NCBI RefSeq assembly: GCF_031884435.1
Contig: NZ_CP134779.1
Location: 1,240,001 to 1,304,000, forward strand
From: Bosea sp. 685
GTDB taxonomy: Bacteria; Pseudomonadota; Alphaproteobacteria; Rhizobiales; Beijerinckiaceae
Direction: 5' to 3'
Length of the DNA stretch: 64,000 bases
The position numbers and the translations under genes are program-made. Position 1 is the stretch's first letter. Every line of letters begins with the position of its first letter. Under the pieces are notes generated by a model. That model worked only from the letters and a program-made list of their open reading frames with translations, ran no database searches and had not been told where the DNA came from. This document shows positions 17,102-24,751 of the stretch, piece by piece.

Positions 17102-17941
17102 ATGATCGGCCAGGACGACCCCCGTCTTTGCGACTGCAACGACCTGGCGCGCCGGCTCGCGGAAGCCGCGTGCCTGAGCGCGGCGGTGCTGCTGACGATG
17201 CGCATGGCGCGCGACGTCAAGGTCAAAGCCGACGGGTCGCCGGTCTGCTCGGCCGATCTCGCTGCCGACCACGCTGCCAAGAGCGCGCTTGCGCGCCTGC
17301 TGCCCGGTTTCCCGGTGATCAGCGAGGAAAGCGCCGACGCCGTTGCGCCCGCGCCGGTCTTCATCCTGCTCGATCCGCTGGACGGCACGCGCGAATTCCT
17401 GGCGAATGGCGACAGCTATTGCGTGGCGATCGCCATCATCCGTGATGGACGGCCGGTCGCGGGCGCGATCGCGGCCCCGCGGCTCGGGCGGCTTTGGTTT
17501 GCCGGCGAGGGCGCCTTCGCGCAGCGCCTGGCATCGGACGGGGCGGCGCTGGGTGAGCCCGAGCCCATCCATGTCCGGCCGCTCCCGCCCGATGGGCCAG
17601 TCACCCTGGTCAGCCGTTTCCATGGCGACGAGCTCAGCGACAAGGTCGCGGTGGCTATGGGATCGCGCGCCACGATGCCGATGTCGTCGGCGGTCAAGTT
17701 CGGGCTCATCGCCTCGGGCGAGGCCGATCTGCATGTGCGCGCCGGCCAGACGATGGAATGGGACATCGCGGCCGGAGACGCGATCCTGAAGGCCGCGGGA
17801 GGTAGTGTGCTGATGCTGGATGGGGCTTTGCCGCGCTATGGCGCAAGCGAGCGGCAGTTCCGCAATCCGCCCTTCGTGGCGGCCAGCAGCGAAGCGCTCG
17901 CACGTCGCGCAATCTCGGTGGCGGACGGCTCCCGCGGCTGA
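17102..17941 (+). CDS. cysQ: 3'(2'),5'-bisphosphate nucleotidase CysQ
   Basis: A 279-residue inositol-monophosphatase-fold enzyme that hydrolyses 3'-phosphoadenosine 5'-phosphate during sulfate assimilation. The metal-binding motifs are present in order: ISEES, LLDPLDGTREF and, near the C-terminus, EWDIAAGDAIL. I chose the ATG at 17102 (MIGQDDPRL) preceded by a GGGACG stretch; the longer frame starts with TTG at 17054. No cysteine-biosynthesis genes are next to it. The MITE-like element starts 15 bases after its stop. Confidence 0.9.
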   Translation: MIGQDDPRLCDCNDLARRLAEAACLSAAVLLTMRMARDVKVKADGSPVCSADLAADHAAKSALARLLPGFPVISEESADAVAPAPVFILLDPLDGTREFLANGDSYCVAIAIIRDGRPVAGAIAAPRLGRLWFAGEGAFAQRLASDGAALGEPEPIHVRPLPPDGPVTLVSRFHGDELSDKVAVAMGSRATMPMSSAVKFGLIASGEADLHVRAGQTMEWDIAAGDAILKAAGGSVLMLDGALPRYGASERQFRNPPFVAASSEALARRAISVADGSRG

Positions 17942-17955
17942 TCGGGAGCGCCGGA

Positions 17956-18242
17956 ATTAGAGGCTGTTATGAGCCATGGGGCCGATGTGATGAGGTCAAA
18001 ACGGCGGAGATGGGAGGAGCATTGCGCAGGCGATACCCTCGGTATCGGCAAGCGATGCGACGCTGCAGCTCCGCCGTTTTCACCTCACCCGCAGGGCGCG
18101 GCGCTTTTGCGCGACTGCGGCGTCGTTCTTCGTAGCAAGCCGGAAGGTTTGCGTCCTCGAACTCTTTGCGTCCTCGAACTCCTGGCATTCGCGCAAAATC
18201 GCCAGCGTCAAATCGACCCCATGGCTCATAACAGCCTCTAAT
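17956..18242. mobile_element. MITE-like element with 26-bp perfect terminal inverted repeats
   Basis: Arms 17956-17981 and 18217-18242 are perfect inverse complements (ATTAGAGGCTGTTATGAGCC and on). An inner pair at 17992-18009 and 18069-18086 matches at 17 of 18. No transposase is encoded. The GAGGCTGTT terminus and a TTAG/CTAA boundary are reminiscent of IS5-family ends, which insert at YTAR sites. A short near-duplication, GCGTCCTCGAACTC, occurs twice near 18151-18182. The right end overlaps the last codons of the YHS-like gene and carries its TAG stop. Confidence 0.65.
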
Positions 18243-18822
18243 ACCTCGCGATGGTCCCGTAGACATCCCTCCACTGCGCTTCGGCGAGCTGGAACAGTGC
18301 GGCGTTGTTGAGGAAGCGCCGGCGGTTTTCCCCGGTCCGGAACAAATAGAGCCGCGAATTGATCACGGCGAACAGGTGCGGGTCGCTCTCGACTGCCCGG
18401 CCATCGGCGACGCCCGTGGCGTCGAAGCCGGCGAAGGCCGGCTCATAGACATCAGGCGCGTCGCGGAACGCCTCACGATTGGCGGCGGAGGCAAAGCGCC
18501 AGACCACGCCGCCATGGACGAGTTCGTAGTCCGGGCGACCCGGCGTCGCGCGCGCCAGCAGTTGATAGGCGACGGGGTCATAGCCGTGGAGCGCGAAGCC
18601 GGAGGGCGTGTCGCGCTGCATCGTCTCGCCCAGGCGTGGCAGCTGTGGCAGGCCCGAGGGCAGGCCGGGCATGACCGAATCCTGGGAGGAAAGACTTTGT
18701 GCAGAGGAAAGACTTGGCGCGGAAGCGAGCGGCTGCGTGGCCAGGACCGGCTGAACCGCGATGGCAAGCACGAGCGCGCCGACCGCAATCGTGATCCAGC
18801 GCTGCCATGTTACGGCCTTCAT
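18238..18822 (-). CDS. Secreted YHS-domain-like protein
   Basis: A 194-residue protein with an N-terminal signal peptide (MKAVTWQRW, hydrophobic stretch, cleavage near VLATQ), a Ser/Pro/Leu-rich linker, and a domain resembling YHS (LHGYDPVAYQLL, VVWRFASAANREAFRDAPD). The cysteine that many YHS domains have after the GG(Y/F) turn is an Asp here (AFAGFDATG). YHS domains are metal-associated and found in copper-related and other periplasmic proteins; the role here is unknown. The ATG at 18822 has AAAGGA nine bases upstream. Its stop lies in the end of the MITE-like element, so the original C-terminus may have been altered. Confidence 0.7.
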   Translation of the reverse strand: MKAVTWQRWITIAVGALVLAIAVQPVLATQPLASAPSLSSAQSLSSQDSVMPGLPSGLPQLPRLGETMQRDTPSGFALHGYDPVAYQLLARATPGRPDYELVHGGVVWRFASAANREAFRDAPDVYEPAFAGFDATGVADGRAVESDPHLFAVINSRLYLFRTGENRRRFLNNAALFQLAEAQWRDVYGTIARY

Positions 18823-19100
18823 CACGTCAAATCCTTTGGATGTCAGTTCTTCGGTGAGCCGTAGCGCGCCGGAATCTTCACGGGTTGGATACACTTGCGA
18901 GGTATCAAACCCGTTACCGAAATGGTGCGTATTTGCGCGGTGTCATGCTTCGCGTTCGAAAACCGCGCGTTTCTGCGCGGTCCAGAGCTCCCCTCCGACA
19001 GGGGGATCGGCACGGATCTGCAGTCGACTTCACTGCGGGCTCCACGGTCTTCCGGTCGGTTTGAATTCACGAACTGGCGCCCAGCCCGGAGATGATCTCG

Positions 19101-19691
19101 ATGATAAAGACACGCCGCAGCTTCGTCGCCGGAGGGCTCGCGCTTGCGAGCGCCGGCTTGGCGATGCAGTCCGCTCCCGCCCTCGCCCAGCAGAACTACA
19201 GCCAGAGCCGGTCGTTCTCGCAAAACGAGCTCGTCGGCTCCGGTCATCAATTCTTCGGAAACGTCTCGCGCGGCCTTGCCTTGACGATCGAAGAGGCTGT
19301 GCGGCGCTGGGGCGAGCCCAATGGCTATGTGCTGGGCCAGGAGGCCTCCGGCGCCTTCGTCGGCGGGTTGCGCTATGGCGAGGGTACGCTGTTCACCCGC
19401 AATGCCGGAGACCGGAAGGTGTTCTGGCAGGGGCCGTCCGTGGGCTTCGACTTCGGCGGTGAGGGCGCCCGCACGATGATGCTCGTCTATAATCTGCCGG
19501 CGGTCGAGGCGCTCTATCAGCGTTTCGTCGGCGTCGACGGCTCGGCCTATTTCATCGGCGGCTTCGGCTTCACCGCCATGGCGGCCGAGAACGTGACGCT
19601 GGTGCCGATCCGTACGGGCATCGGTTGGCGCCTGGGCGTCAATCTCGGCTATCTGAAGTTTACGCCCCAGGCGACCTGGAACCCCTTCTGA
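19101..19691 (+). CDS. DUF1134 family exported protein
   Basis: A 196-residue protein with a twin-arginine-like signal peptide (MIKTRRSFVAGGLALAS, cleavage near ALAQQ). The mature part matches DUF1134, glycine-rich proteins of alphaproteobacteria of unknown function: EEAVRRWGEPNGYVLGQEASGAF, then repeated GxGF and a C-terminal GYLKFTP. The second ATG (19101) is preferred because GGAG lies nine bases before it and abuts the first ATG at 19092. Divergent from the YHS-like gene. Confidence 0.85.
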   Translation: MIKTRRSFVAGGLALASAGLAMQSAPALAQQNYSQSRSFSQNELVGSGHQFFGNVSRGLALTIEEAVRRWGEPNGYVLGQEASGAFVGGLRYGEGTLFTRNAGDRKVFWQGPSVGFDFGGEGARTMMLVYNLPAVEALYQRFVGVDGSAYFIGGFGFTAMAAENVTLVPIRTGIGWRLGVNLGYLKFTPQATWNPF

Positions 19692-19791
19692 GAGGCTTCT
19701 GCTGAGAGGGTTCTGTCGAAGCGCTGGTCATGATGCGGCCGGCGTGGCAGTTTCACGTGTCTGATCATGTCCAGATGCGGAGCGGCAGGTC

Positions 19792-21048
19792 TTGATCGAA
19801 GCGGTCATGCTCGTGATGCTCGGCTTTCTGTCGGCGACGCTCTTGGCGTTGGCGGCGGTTCCGGCCTTGGCGCGCCGCGCCGACAGGCTGGCGCGCAAGC
19901 GGGCCGAGGCGGCGTTTCCCCTGTCGCTTGCTGAGATCGCTGCCGACCGCGACCATTTGCGGGCGGAACTCGCCTTGCGCGCGCGCGGGCTGGAGCAGCA
20001 GGCCGAGCGTGGCTTTGCCGCCAAGGCGGCGGCAATGCAGGATATCGGCCGGCGCGACATGACGATCGGCCAGCTCGAACGCGATCTGCGCGCCGGCGAG
20101 GCGCGGATCACCGATCTCGACGCGGATCTGACCGCGACGCGCGGCAAGCTCGCGGAGACGCAAGGCAGGCTCGCCGCCGAGACCGCGAGCCATGCGGAGA
20201 CGGGCAAGCTGCTGGACAAGCGCGTCGCGGATCTCGCAGCCCTCGAGCACAGCCTCGCCGAGGCGCGCATGGCGCTGACCGGCACGAGCGCCGATCTATC
20301 TGCGCGCGGCCCGGAGCTCGACCAGCAGCGCGCGACCTCGGACCGAGTTCAGGCGCTGCTGAGCGAGCGCGATGCGGAACTCGCCGCGCTGCGGGCGGAG
20401 AGCGATGTGCTGCAAGCCTCGCAGCTCAAGCATCGGACGCAGATGCTGGTGCTGGAAGGCCAATCCTTCGACCTGTCCAGCCGTCTTGCGGCAGCCGAGC
20501 AGGGGCTCGTTGTGGCCAAGACCGCGCTCTCGGCGATGACCGTTGATCGCGACAGCGAAAGGCTGCGCGCCGACGCTCTGTCTACGCGCGCGGCTCAAGC
20601 TGAAGCCGGGCTGGCGGCGGCGGATGCTGCGAGCGCTGCGGCCACAGTTGAGACCCGCCGCATCCAGGATTTGCTGAAGCATGAGGCCGAGGCGCTCGCT
20701 TTGCAGATGCAGGCGCGCGAGGCGGCCGAGCAACTTGCCGAGGAGCTGAAGGCAACGAGGCTCGAAGCCGACCATAAGCTCAGGCAGGAAAATGAGGCCA
20801 TGCGCGGGCATCTGCGCGAGCGCGAGCAGCGCCTTGAGACGCTCCATGCCGAGATCCAGACCTTGCAGGGCGCGCTGATGCAGGCGCGGACCGAGCGAGG
20901 CGTCCCGAAGCGCGGGAACACGCAGCCGGCTGCGCCGGTGTCTCCAACGGTGGCGCCGGCCGGCGGCAAGACCGCGCTCCGGCGTGACATCATGAAAGTC
21001 GCTGGACGCTTGAAGACTAGGCGGCCGAAGCAGGAAGCCGCCGAATAG
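19792..21048 (+). CDS. Membrane-anchored coiled-coil protein of unknown function
   Basis: A 418-residue protein with one N-terminal membrane helix (MLVMLGFLSATLLALAAV), a basic stop-transfer stretch (RRADRLARKRAE), and about 330 residues of Ala/Glu/Leu/Arg-rich heptad sequence predicted to be a long coiled coil. A Pro/Ala linker and a basic tail (KVAGRLKTRRPKQ) follow. Similar proteins are annotated only as hypothetical in this order. A TTG start at 19792 follows GGCAGG; the ATG at 19807 is an alternative. It could be a structural or polar scaffold, but nothing here proves that. Confidence 0.7.
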   Translation: MIEAVMLVMLGFLSATLLALAAVPALARRADRLARKRAEAAFPLSLAEIAADRDHLRAELALRARGLEQQAERGFAAKAAAMQDIGRRDMTIGQLERDLRAGEARITDLDADLTATRGKLAETQGRLAAETASHAETGKLLDKRVADLAALEHSLAEARMALTGTSADLSARGPELDQQRATSDRVQALLSERDAELAALRAESDVLQASQLKHRTQMLVLEGQSFDLSSRLAAAEQGLVVAKTALSAMTVDRDSERLRADALSTRAAQAEAGLAAADAASAAATVETRRIQDLLKHEAEALALQMQAREAAEQLAEELKATRLEADHKLRQENEAMRGHLREREQRLETLHAEIQTLQGALMQARTERGVPKRGNTQPAAPVSPTVAPAGGKTALRRDIMKVAGRLKTRRPKQEAAE

Positions 21049-21090
21049 ATCCGGCAACGGTCCCCACATCACTTCGTAAGGCCTGGCCTC

Positions 21091-21127
21091 GAAAACCGGT
21101 TTCCACTTTTTCGCATCCTGCTCTAGG
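21091..21127. repeat. Half copy of the composite repeat (hairpin B half)
   Basis: This segment (GAAAACCGGTTTCCACTTTT and on through TCGCATCCTGCTCTAG) matches the loop and right arm of hairpin B of the element at 4613. The left arm is decayed. It sits 40 bases before the PfkB kinase gene. Confidence 0.75.
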
Positions 21128-21166
21128 AAAGCGCGCCCGCGCATCCCTGCGAGACATCTGTCTGAA

Positions 21167-22123
21167 ATGGTTTCTGCCGTGACCGAACCCAAGATCGATC
21201 TGCTTTGCATCGGCGAACCGCTGGGCGAGTTCAACGCGACGCGCGGCGAGGCCGGCGCCTTCCAGTTCGGCCATGGTGGCGACACCTCCAACTGCGCGGT
21301 CGCGGCCGCCCGCCAGGGCGCTTCGGTCGCTTATGCGGGGGCGTTGGGCGATGACAGCGCCGGCCGCTCCCTGCGTGGGCTGTGGCAGCGCGAGGGTGTC
21401 GATGATCGCCATGTTTCGACGCATCCAAGCGCGCCGACCGGGCTCTATTTTGTCGATCATGGGCCGAGCGGCCATGTTTTCTCCTATCTGCGGGCGGGCT
21501 CCGCCGCGAGCCTCTACGGGCCGCGCGATCTGCCGCGCGACCTGATCCGTTCCGCGCGCATCGTCCAGGCCTCGGGCATCAGCCAGGCGATTTCGGCGAG
21601 CGCCTGCGATGCGGTGTTCGAGGCCTTCGCGACCGCGCGCGAGGCCGGCGTGCTGACCGCCTACGACACCAATCTGCGCCTCAAGCTCTGGCCGCTGACG
21701 CGGGCGCGCGCGATCATCCACGCCGCCTGTGCGATGTCCGACATCGTGCTGCCGGGGCTGGACGATGCGACCCAGCTCACTGGCTTGAATTCTCCCGACG
21801 CCATCGTCGATTTCTATCTCGGTCTTGGCGCAAGGGTGGTGGCGCTGACGCTGGGCCATGAGGGTTCGCTGGTGGCGACGCCTGTCCGCCGCGAGCGTTT
21901 GGTGCCGATCAAGGTCGAGGCCATCGACGCGACCGGAGCGGGCGACTGCTATGACGGCGCGTTCCTGTCGGAATATATCCGCACCGGCGACGCCTTCGCC
22001 GCCGGCGCTTATGCCAATGTCGCCGCTGCGCTTTCTACGCAGGGCTATGGTGCGGTCGCGCCGCTACCCCGCCGCGCCGATGTCGAGGCGCGGATGGCGC
22101 TCGAGGCGAAGGTGGCGCGGTGA
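21167..22123 (+). CDS. PfkB-family sugar kinase, 2-dehydro-3-deoxygluconokinase-like
   Basis: A 318-residue ribokinase-fold kinase. N-terminal LLCIGEPLGEFNAT and GGDTSNCAVAAARQG are typical of the KDG kinase branch. The catalytic and anion-hole motif DATGAGDCYDGAF is near residue 255. It would phosphorylate 2-keto-3-deoxygluconate or a related sugar acid in the cytoplasm; exact specificity is not provable. The stop overlaps the start of the HAD hydrolase gene, indicating translational coupling. Confidence 0.8.
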   Translation: MVSAVTEPKIDLLCIGEPLGEFNATRGEAGAFQFGHGGDTSNCAVAAARQGASVAYAGALGDDSAGRSLRGLWQREGVDDRHVSTHPSAPTGLYFVDHGPSGHVFSYLRAGSAASLYGPRDLPRDLIRSARIVQASGISQAISASACDAVFEAFATAREAGVLTAYDTNLRLKLWPLTRARAIIHAACAMSDIVLPGLDDATQLTGLNSPDAIVDFYLGLGARVVALTLGHEGSLVATPVRRERLVPIKVEAIDATGAGDCYDGAFLSEYIRTGDAFAAGAYANVAAALSTQGYGAVAPLPRRADVEARMALEAKVAR

Positions 22124-22983
22124 TGAGCGTTCCGGTTTTGACCGAAGCGGGCACGCTGCTCGCCCGCTACGATGTGCTGATCAGCGATGTCTGGGGCGTG
22201 GTTCATGACGGCGTCTGGGCGCTGGAGCCGGCCTGCGACGCCTTGACCCGCTTCCGCGAGGCAGGCGGGGCGGTGGTGCTGCTCTCGAACGCGCCCGGCC
22301 CCTCGGAGCAGGTCGCCGGCGTGCTCGACAAGAAGCGCGTGCCGCGCCAAGCCTGGGACCGGCTGGTCACCTCGGGCGACGTGACGAAGGCGCTGATCGC
22401 TGGGAGCCATCACCATAAGGTCTTTCATATCGGCTGGCATGACGATCGCTCGATTTTCGAAGGCGCCGACATCGTCCTGGTCGGGGAGGACGAGGCCGAT
22501 CTCGTCGTTGCCACCGAGCTCAATGATTACCGTACCGAGACGCCGGAGCAGTACCGCCCGCAGCTCGCGCGCTTTGCCGCGCGCGGCGTGCCCTTCATCT
22601 GCGGCAATCCCGATCTCGTCGTCCATGTCGGCGAGGATCTCCTGCCCTGTGCCGGTGCGCTGGCGACGATCTATGAGGAGCTCGGCGGCCAAGTCGCCTG
22701 GGCCGGCAAGCCGTATCGGCCGGCCTATGACCTCGCGCTGGAGGCCGCCCGTGCAGCGCGTGGCGGTCGTGCGGTCGACCCCGCCAAGGTGCTCGTCATC
22801 GGCGATGCGGTTCGCACCGACCTTGCCGGGGCACGATTGATGGGCTTCGACAGCCTGTTCATCGCCGGAGGCATCCACCGCGACGAGACGATGCGCGGCG
22901 GCGAGGTCGATTCTGCCGGGCTTGCCGAGGTTCTCGCCGGGTTGCCGATCCAGCCAAAGGCGGCAATGGGCGCGCTGGCCTGA
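22123..22983 (+). CDS. HAD superfamily class IIA hydrolase (TIGR01459 type)
   Basis: A 286-residue NagD-like HAD phosphatase. Motif I is SDVWGVVHDG (nucleophile Asp22), motif II LLSNAPGPS, and motif III/IV includes GKPYRPAYDLAL and VIGDAVRTDLAGA. This subgroup is conserved in alphaproteobacteria and its substrate is not established. The ATG at 22123 shares one base with the kinase stop; a GTG three bases upstream gives a four-base overlap. Pairing with a sugar kinase suggests a sugar-phosphate substrate, by inference. Confidence 0.83.
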   Translation: MSVPVLTEAGTLLARYDVLISDVWGVVHDGVWALEPACDALTRFREAGGAVVLLSNAPGPSEQVAGVLDKKRVPRQAWDRLVTSGDVTKALIAGSHHHKVFHIGWHDDRSIFEGADIVLVGEDEADLVVATELNDYRTETPEQYRPQLARFAARGVPFICGNPDLVVHVGEDLLPCAGALATIYEELGGQVAWAGKPYRPAYDLALEAARAARGGRAVDPAKVLVIGDAVRTDLAGARLMGFDSLFIAGGIHRDETMRGGEVDSAGLAEVLAGLPIQPKAAMGALA

Positions 22984-22998
22984 ACCTGCCTCTCGCCT

Positions 22999-24528
22999 CT
23001 AGTGCGGCTCGCCCGGACGGGCGTCGCGCAGCACTGTCAGCGTGACGGCGATGCAAAACAGCATGCCAGCGACCGACAGGATGGCCGATGCGCGGAAGCC
23101 CGCCATGAAGGCTGCGCTCGCTTGCGCCAGAACCGGCCCGGCTTGCTCGGGGGAAAGCGTGGCCGCAAGCGCCAGCGCCCCGCCCAGCGTCGCCCGAGCC
23201 GGCGCGAGCGCGTCTGCGCTGAGGCCGGGCACCACGACATCCGCCATGCGGCTGCGATAGAGCGCGGCGCCTAGGCTGCCGAGCACCGCGATGCCGAGCG
23301 CGCCGCCGAGCTCCGCGCTGGTCTCCGACATGGCGGAGGCCGCACCCGTCCGTTCCGGAGGTGCGGAACCGACGACGATACCGGTCGTCAGGGTGATCAC
23401 CGGTGTGAAGCCGACCGAGAAGACCACCGATGCCGCGACGATCTGGACGAGATTCGGCGCGAAGACGAGCCAGATGAAGCCAAGCGCGGAGACCGCCAGG
23501 CCGCTCGCCATCAGCGTCGCGGGCTTGCAGCGGGCGGCGAGCGCGGGCGTCACGAAGGAGGCGAGCGTGAAGGCTATCGCCGAGGGCAAGGACCAGAGGC
23601 CTGCCTGCAGCGGCGTCAGGCCGGCGACGAGCTGGAAATACTGCGCCAGGAAGATGAAGCTGCCGAACATGAACAGGATGCTGGCGAGGTTGATCGCCAG
23701 CGCGGCCCTGAAGGCGGGGATGCGGAACATGGCGAGGTCGACCATCGGGTCGGCCAGCCCTGTCTGCCGCCGCAGGAAGGCCAAGGCGAGACCGAGCCCT
23801 GCCAGGATCGCCGTCGCGGCCAGCGGCCCGAAACCGGCTTCGGCCCAGTGCTTGATGCCGTAGATCAGCGCGAGCACCGCGGCCAGCGAGAGCAGCGCGC
23901 TGAGGATATCGATGCGTCCGGCATTCGGCGCCCGGTATTCCGGCAGCAGGACGGGGCCGATGACCAGCAGCAGGAGCATCGGCGGCACGGCGATGAGGAA
24001 CACCGAGCCCCACCAGAGATACTCGATCAGCAAACCGCCGACGACCGGGCCGATGATGGCCCCGGCGGAGAAGCTCGCGATCCACATCGATATCGCGAAG
24101 GTGCGCTCCTTCTCGTCTTCGAACATCACGGCGATGAGCGAGAGCGTGGAGGGAGCGAGCGTCGCGCCGGCGATGCCGAGCACGGCGCGCATCGTGATCA
24201 GCATTTCGACGCTGTTCGAGAAGGCGGCGACGGTCGAGGCCAGGCCGAAGAACGCGGCGCCGAGCATCAGCAAGCGGCGGCGGCCGATGCGGTCGCCGAG
24301 CGTGCCCATGGTCATCAGGAAGCCCGCGACCATGAAGCCGTAAATATCGATGATCCAGAGCAGCTGGCTCGCGCTGGGTTTCAGCTCGCGCGTCAGCGTC
24401 GGCACTGCGAGGTTCAGCACCGTCAGATCCATCGAGTAGATCATGCAGGGCAGGGCGATCGCGATCAGGCCAAGCCATTCGCGGCGCGTCGCCTTTCTGC
24501 CGCCCTGCGGCGGGGGTGCCGAAGTCAT
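22999..24528 (-). CDS. DHA2-family MFS multidrug transporter
   Basis: A 509-residue major facilitator with 14 predicted helices, of the DHA2 (QacA/SmvA/EmrB) group. Family marks are MDLTVLNLAVPTLTREL in helix 1, the loop GTLGDRIGRRRLL after helix 2, and the motif C segment (ISMWIASFSAGAIIGPVVGG) in helix 5. It would export lipophilic cations or drugs by proton antiport. I chose ATG 24528 (MTSAPPPQ); the preceding ATG is adjacent and the frame extends to 24657 without family similarity. It converges with the HAD gene and lies 223 bases downstream of the YfhO-like gene on the same strand. Confidence 0.88.
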   Translation of the reverse strand: MTSAPPPQGGRKATRREWLGLIAIALPCMIYSMDLTVLNLAVPTLTRELKPSASQLLWIIDIYGFMVAGFLMTMGTLGDRIGRRRLLMLGAAFFGLASTVAAFSNSVEMLITMRAVLGIAGATLAPSTLSLIAVMFEDEKERTFAISMWIASFSAGAIIGPVVGGLLIEYLWWGSVFLIAVPPMLLLLVIGPVLLPEYRAPNAGRIDILSALLSLAAVLALIYGIKHWAEAGFGPLAATAILAGLGLALAFLRRQTGLADPMVDLAMFRIPAFRAALAINLASILFMFGSFIFLAQYFQLVAGLTPLQAGLWSLPSAIAFTLASFVTPALAARCKPATLMASGLAVSALGFIWLVFAPNLVQIVAASVVFSVGFTPVITLTTGIVVGSAPPERTGAASAMSETSAELGGALGIAVLGSLGAALYRSRMADVVVPGLSADALAPARATLGGALALAATLSPEQAGPVLAQASAAFMAGFRASAILSVAGMLFCIAVTLTVLRDARPGEPH

Positions 24529-24751
24529 CATTCTCTCGCAGCCGTTCTTTCCGGGGGCGAGCCTCTTGCCACGGACGTGCGGCCGAAGCTGGCAGGAGGC
24601 GCTATATCGGCTGAGACCGCCAGCGCGTCTTCGAGCAGGCCTGAACGCGAAGCGCAATCTTCATAGTGAGGCGAGCGGTTCGGCCTGATAGGCCCGGTGC
24701 AGCAATTCCCGGAAGGATGGCGCTTCGGGCAGGCGCATGGAGCCTATCTCT

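Noticed and set aside
17956..18242. Small RNA gene or protein-coding gene in the cysQ/YHS gap
   Set aside because: Open frames here are inverted-repeat artefacts; the perfect terminal repeats explain the sequence better as a mobile element.
22859..24478. 539-residue frame in another frame of the DHA2 transporter
   Set aside because: Arg/Pro-rich composition without motifs; the transporter frame carries all MFS signatures.
24529..24751. Small frame (about 25 codons) between the YfhO-like and DHA2 genes
   Set aside because: No good ribosome site and no family; too short to support.
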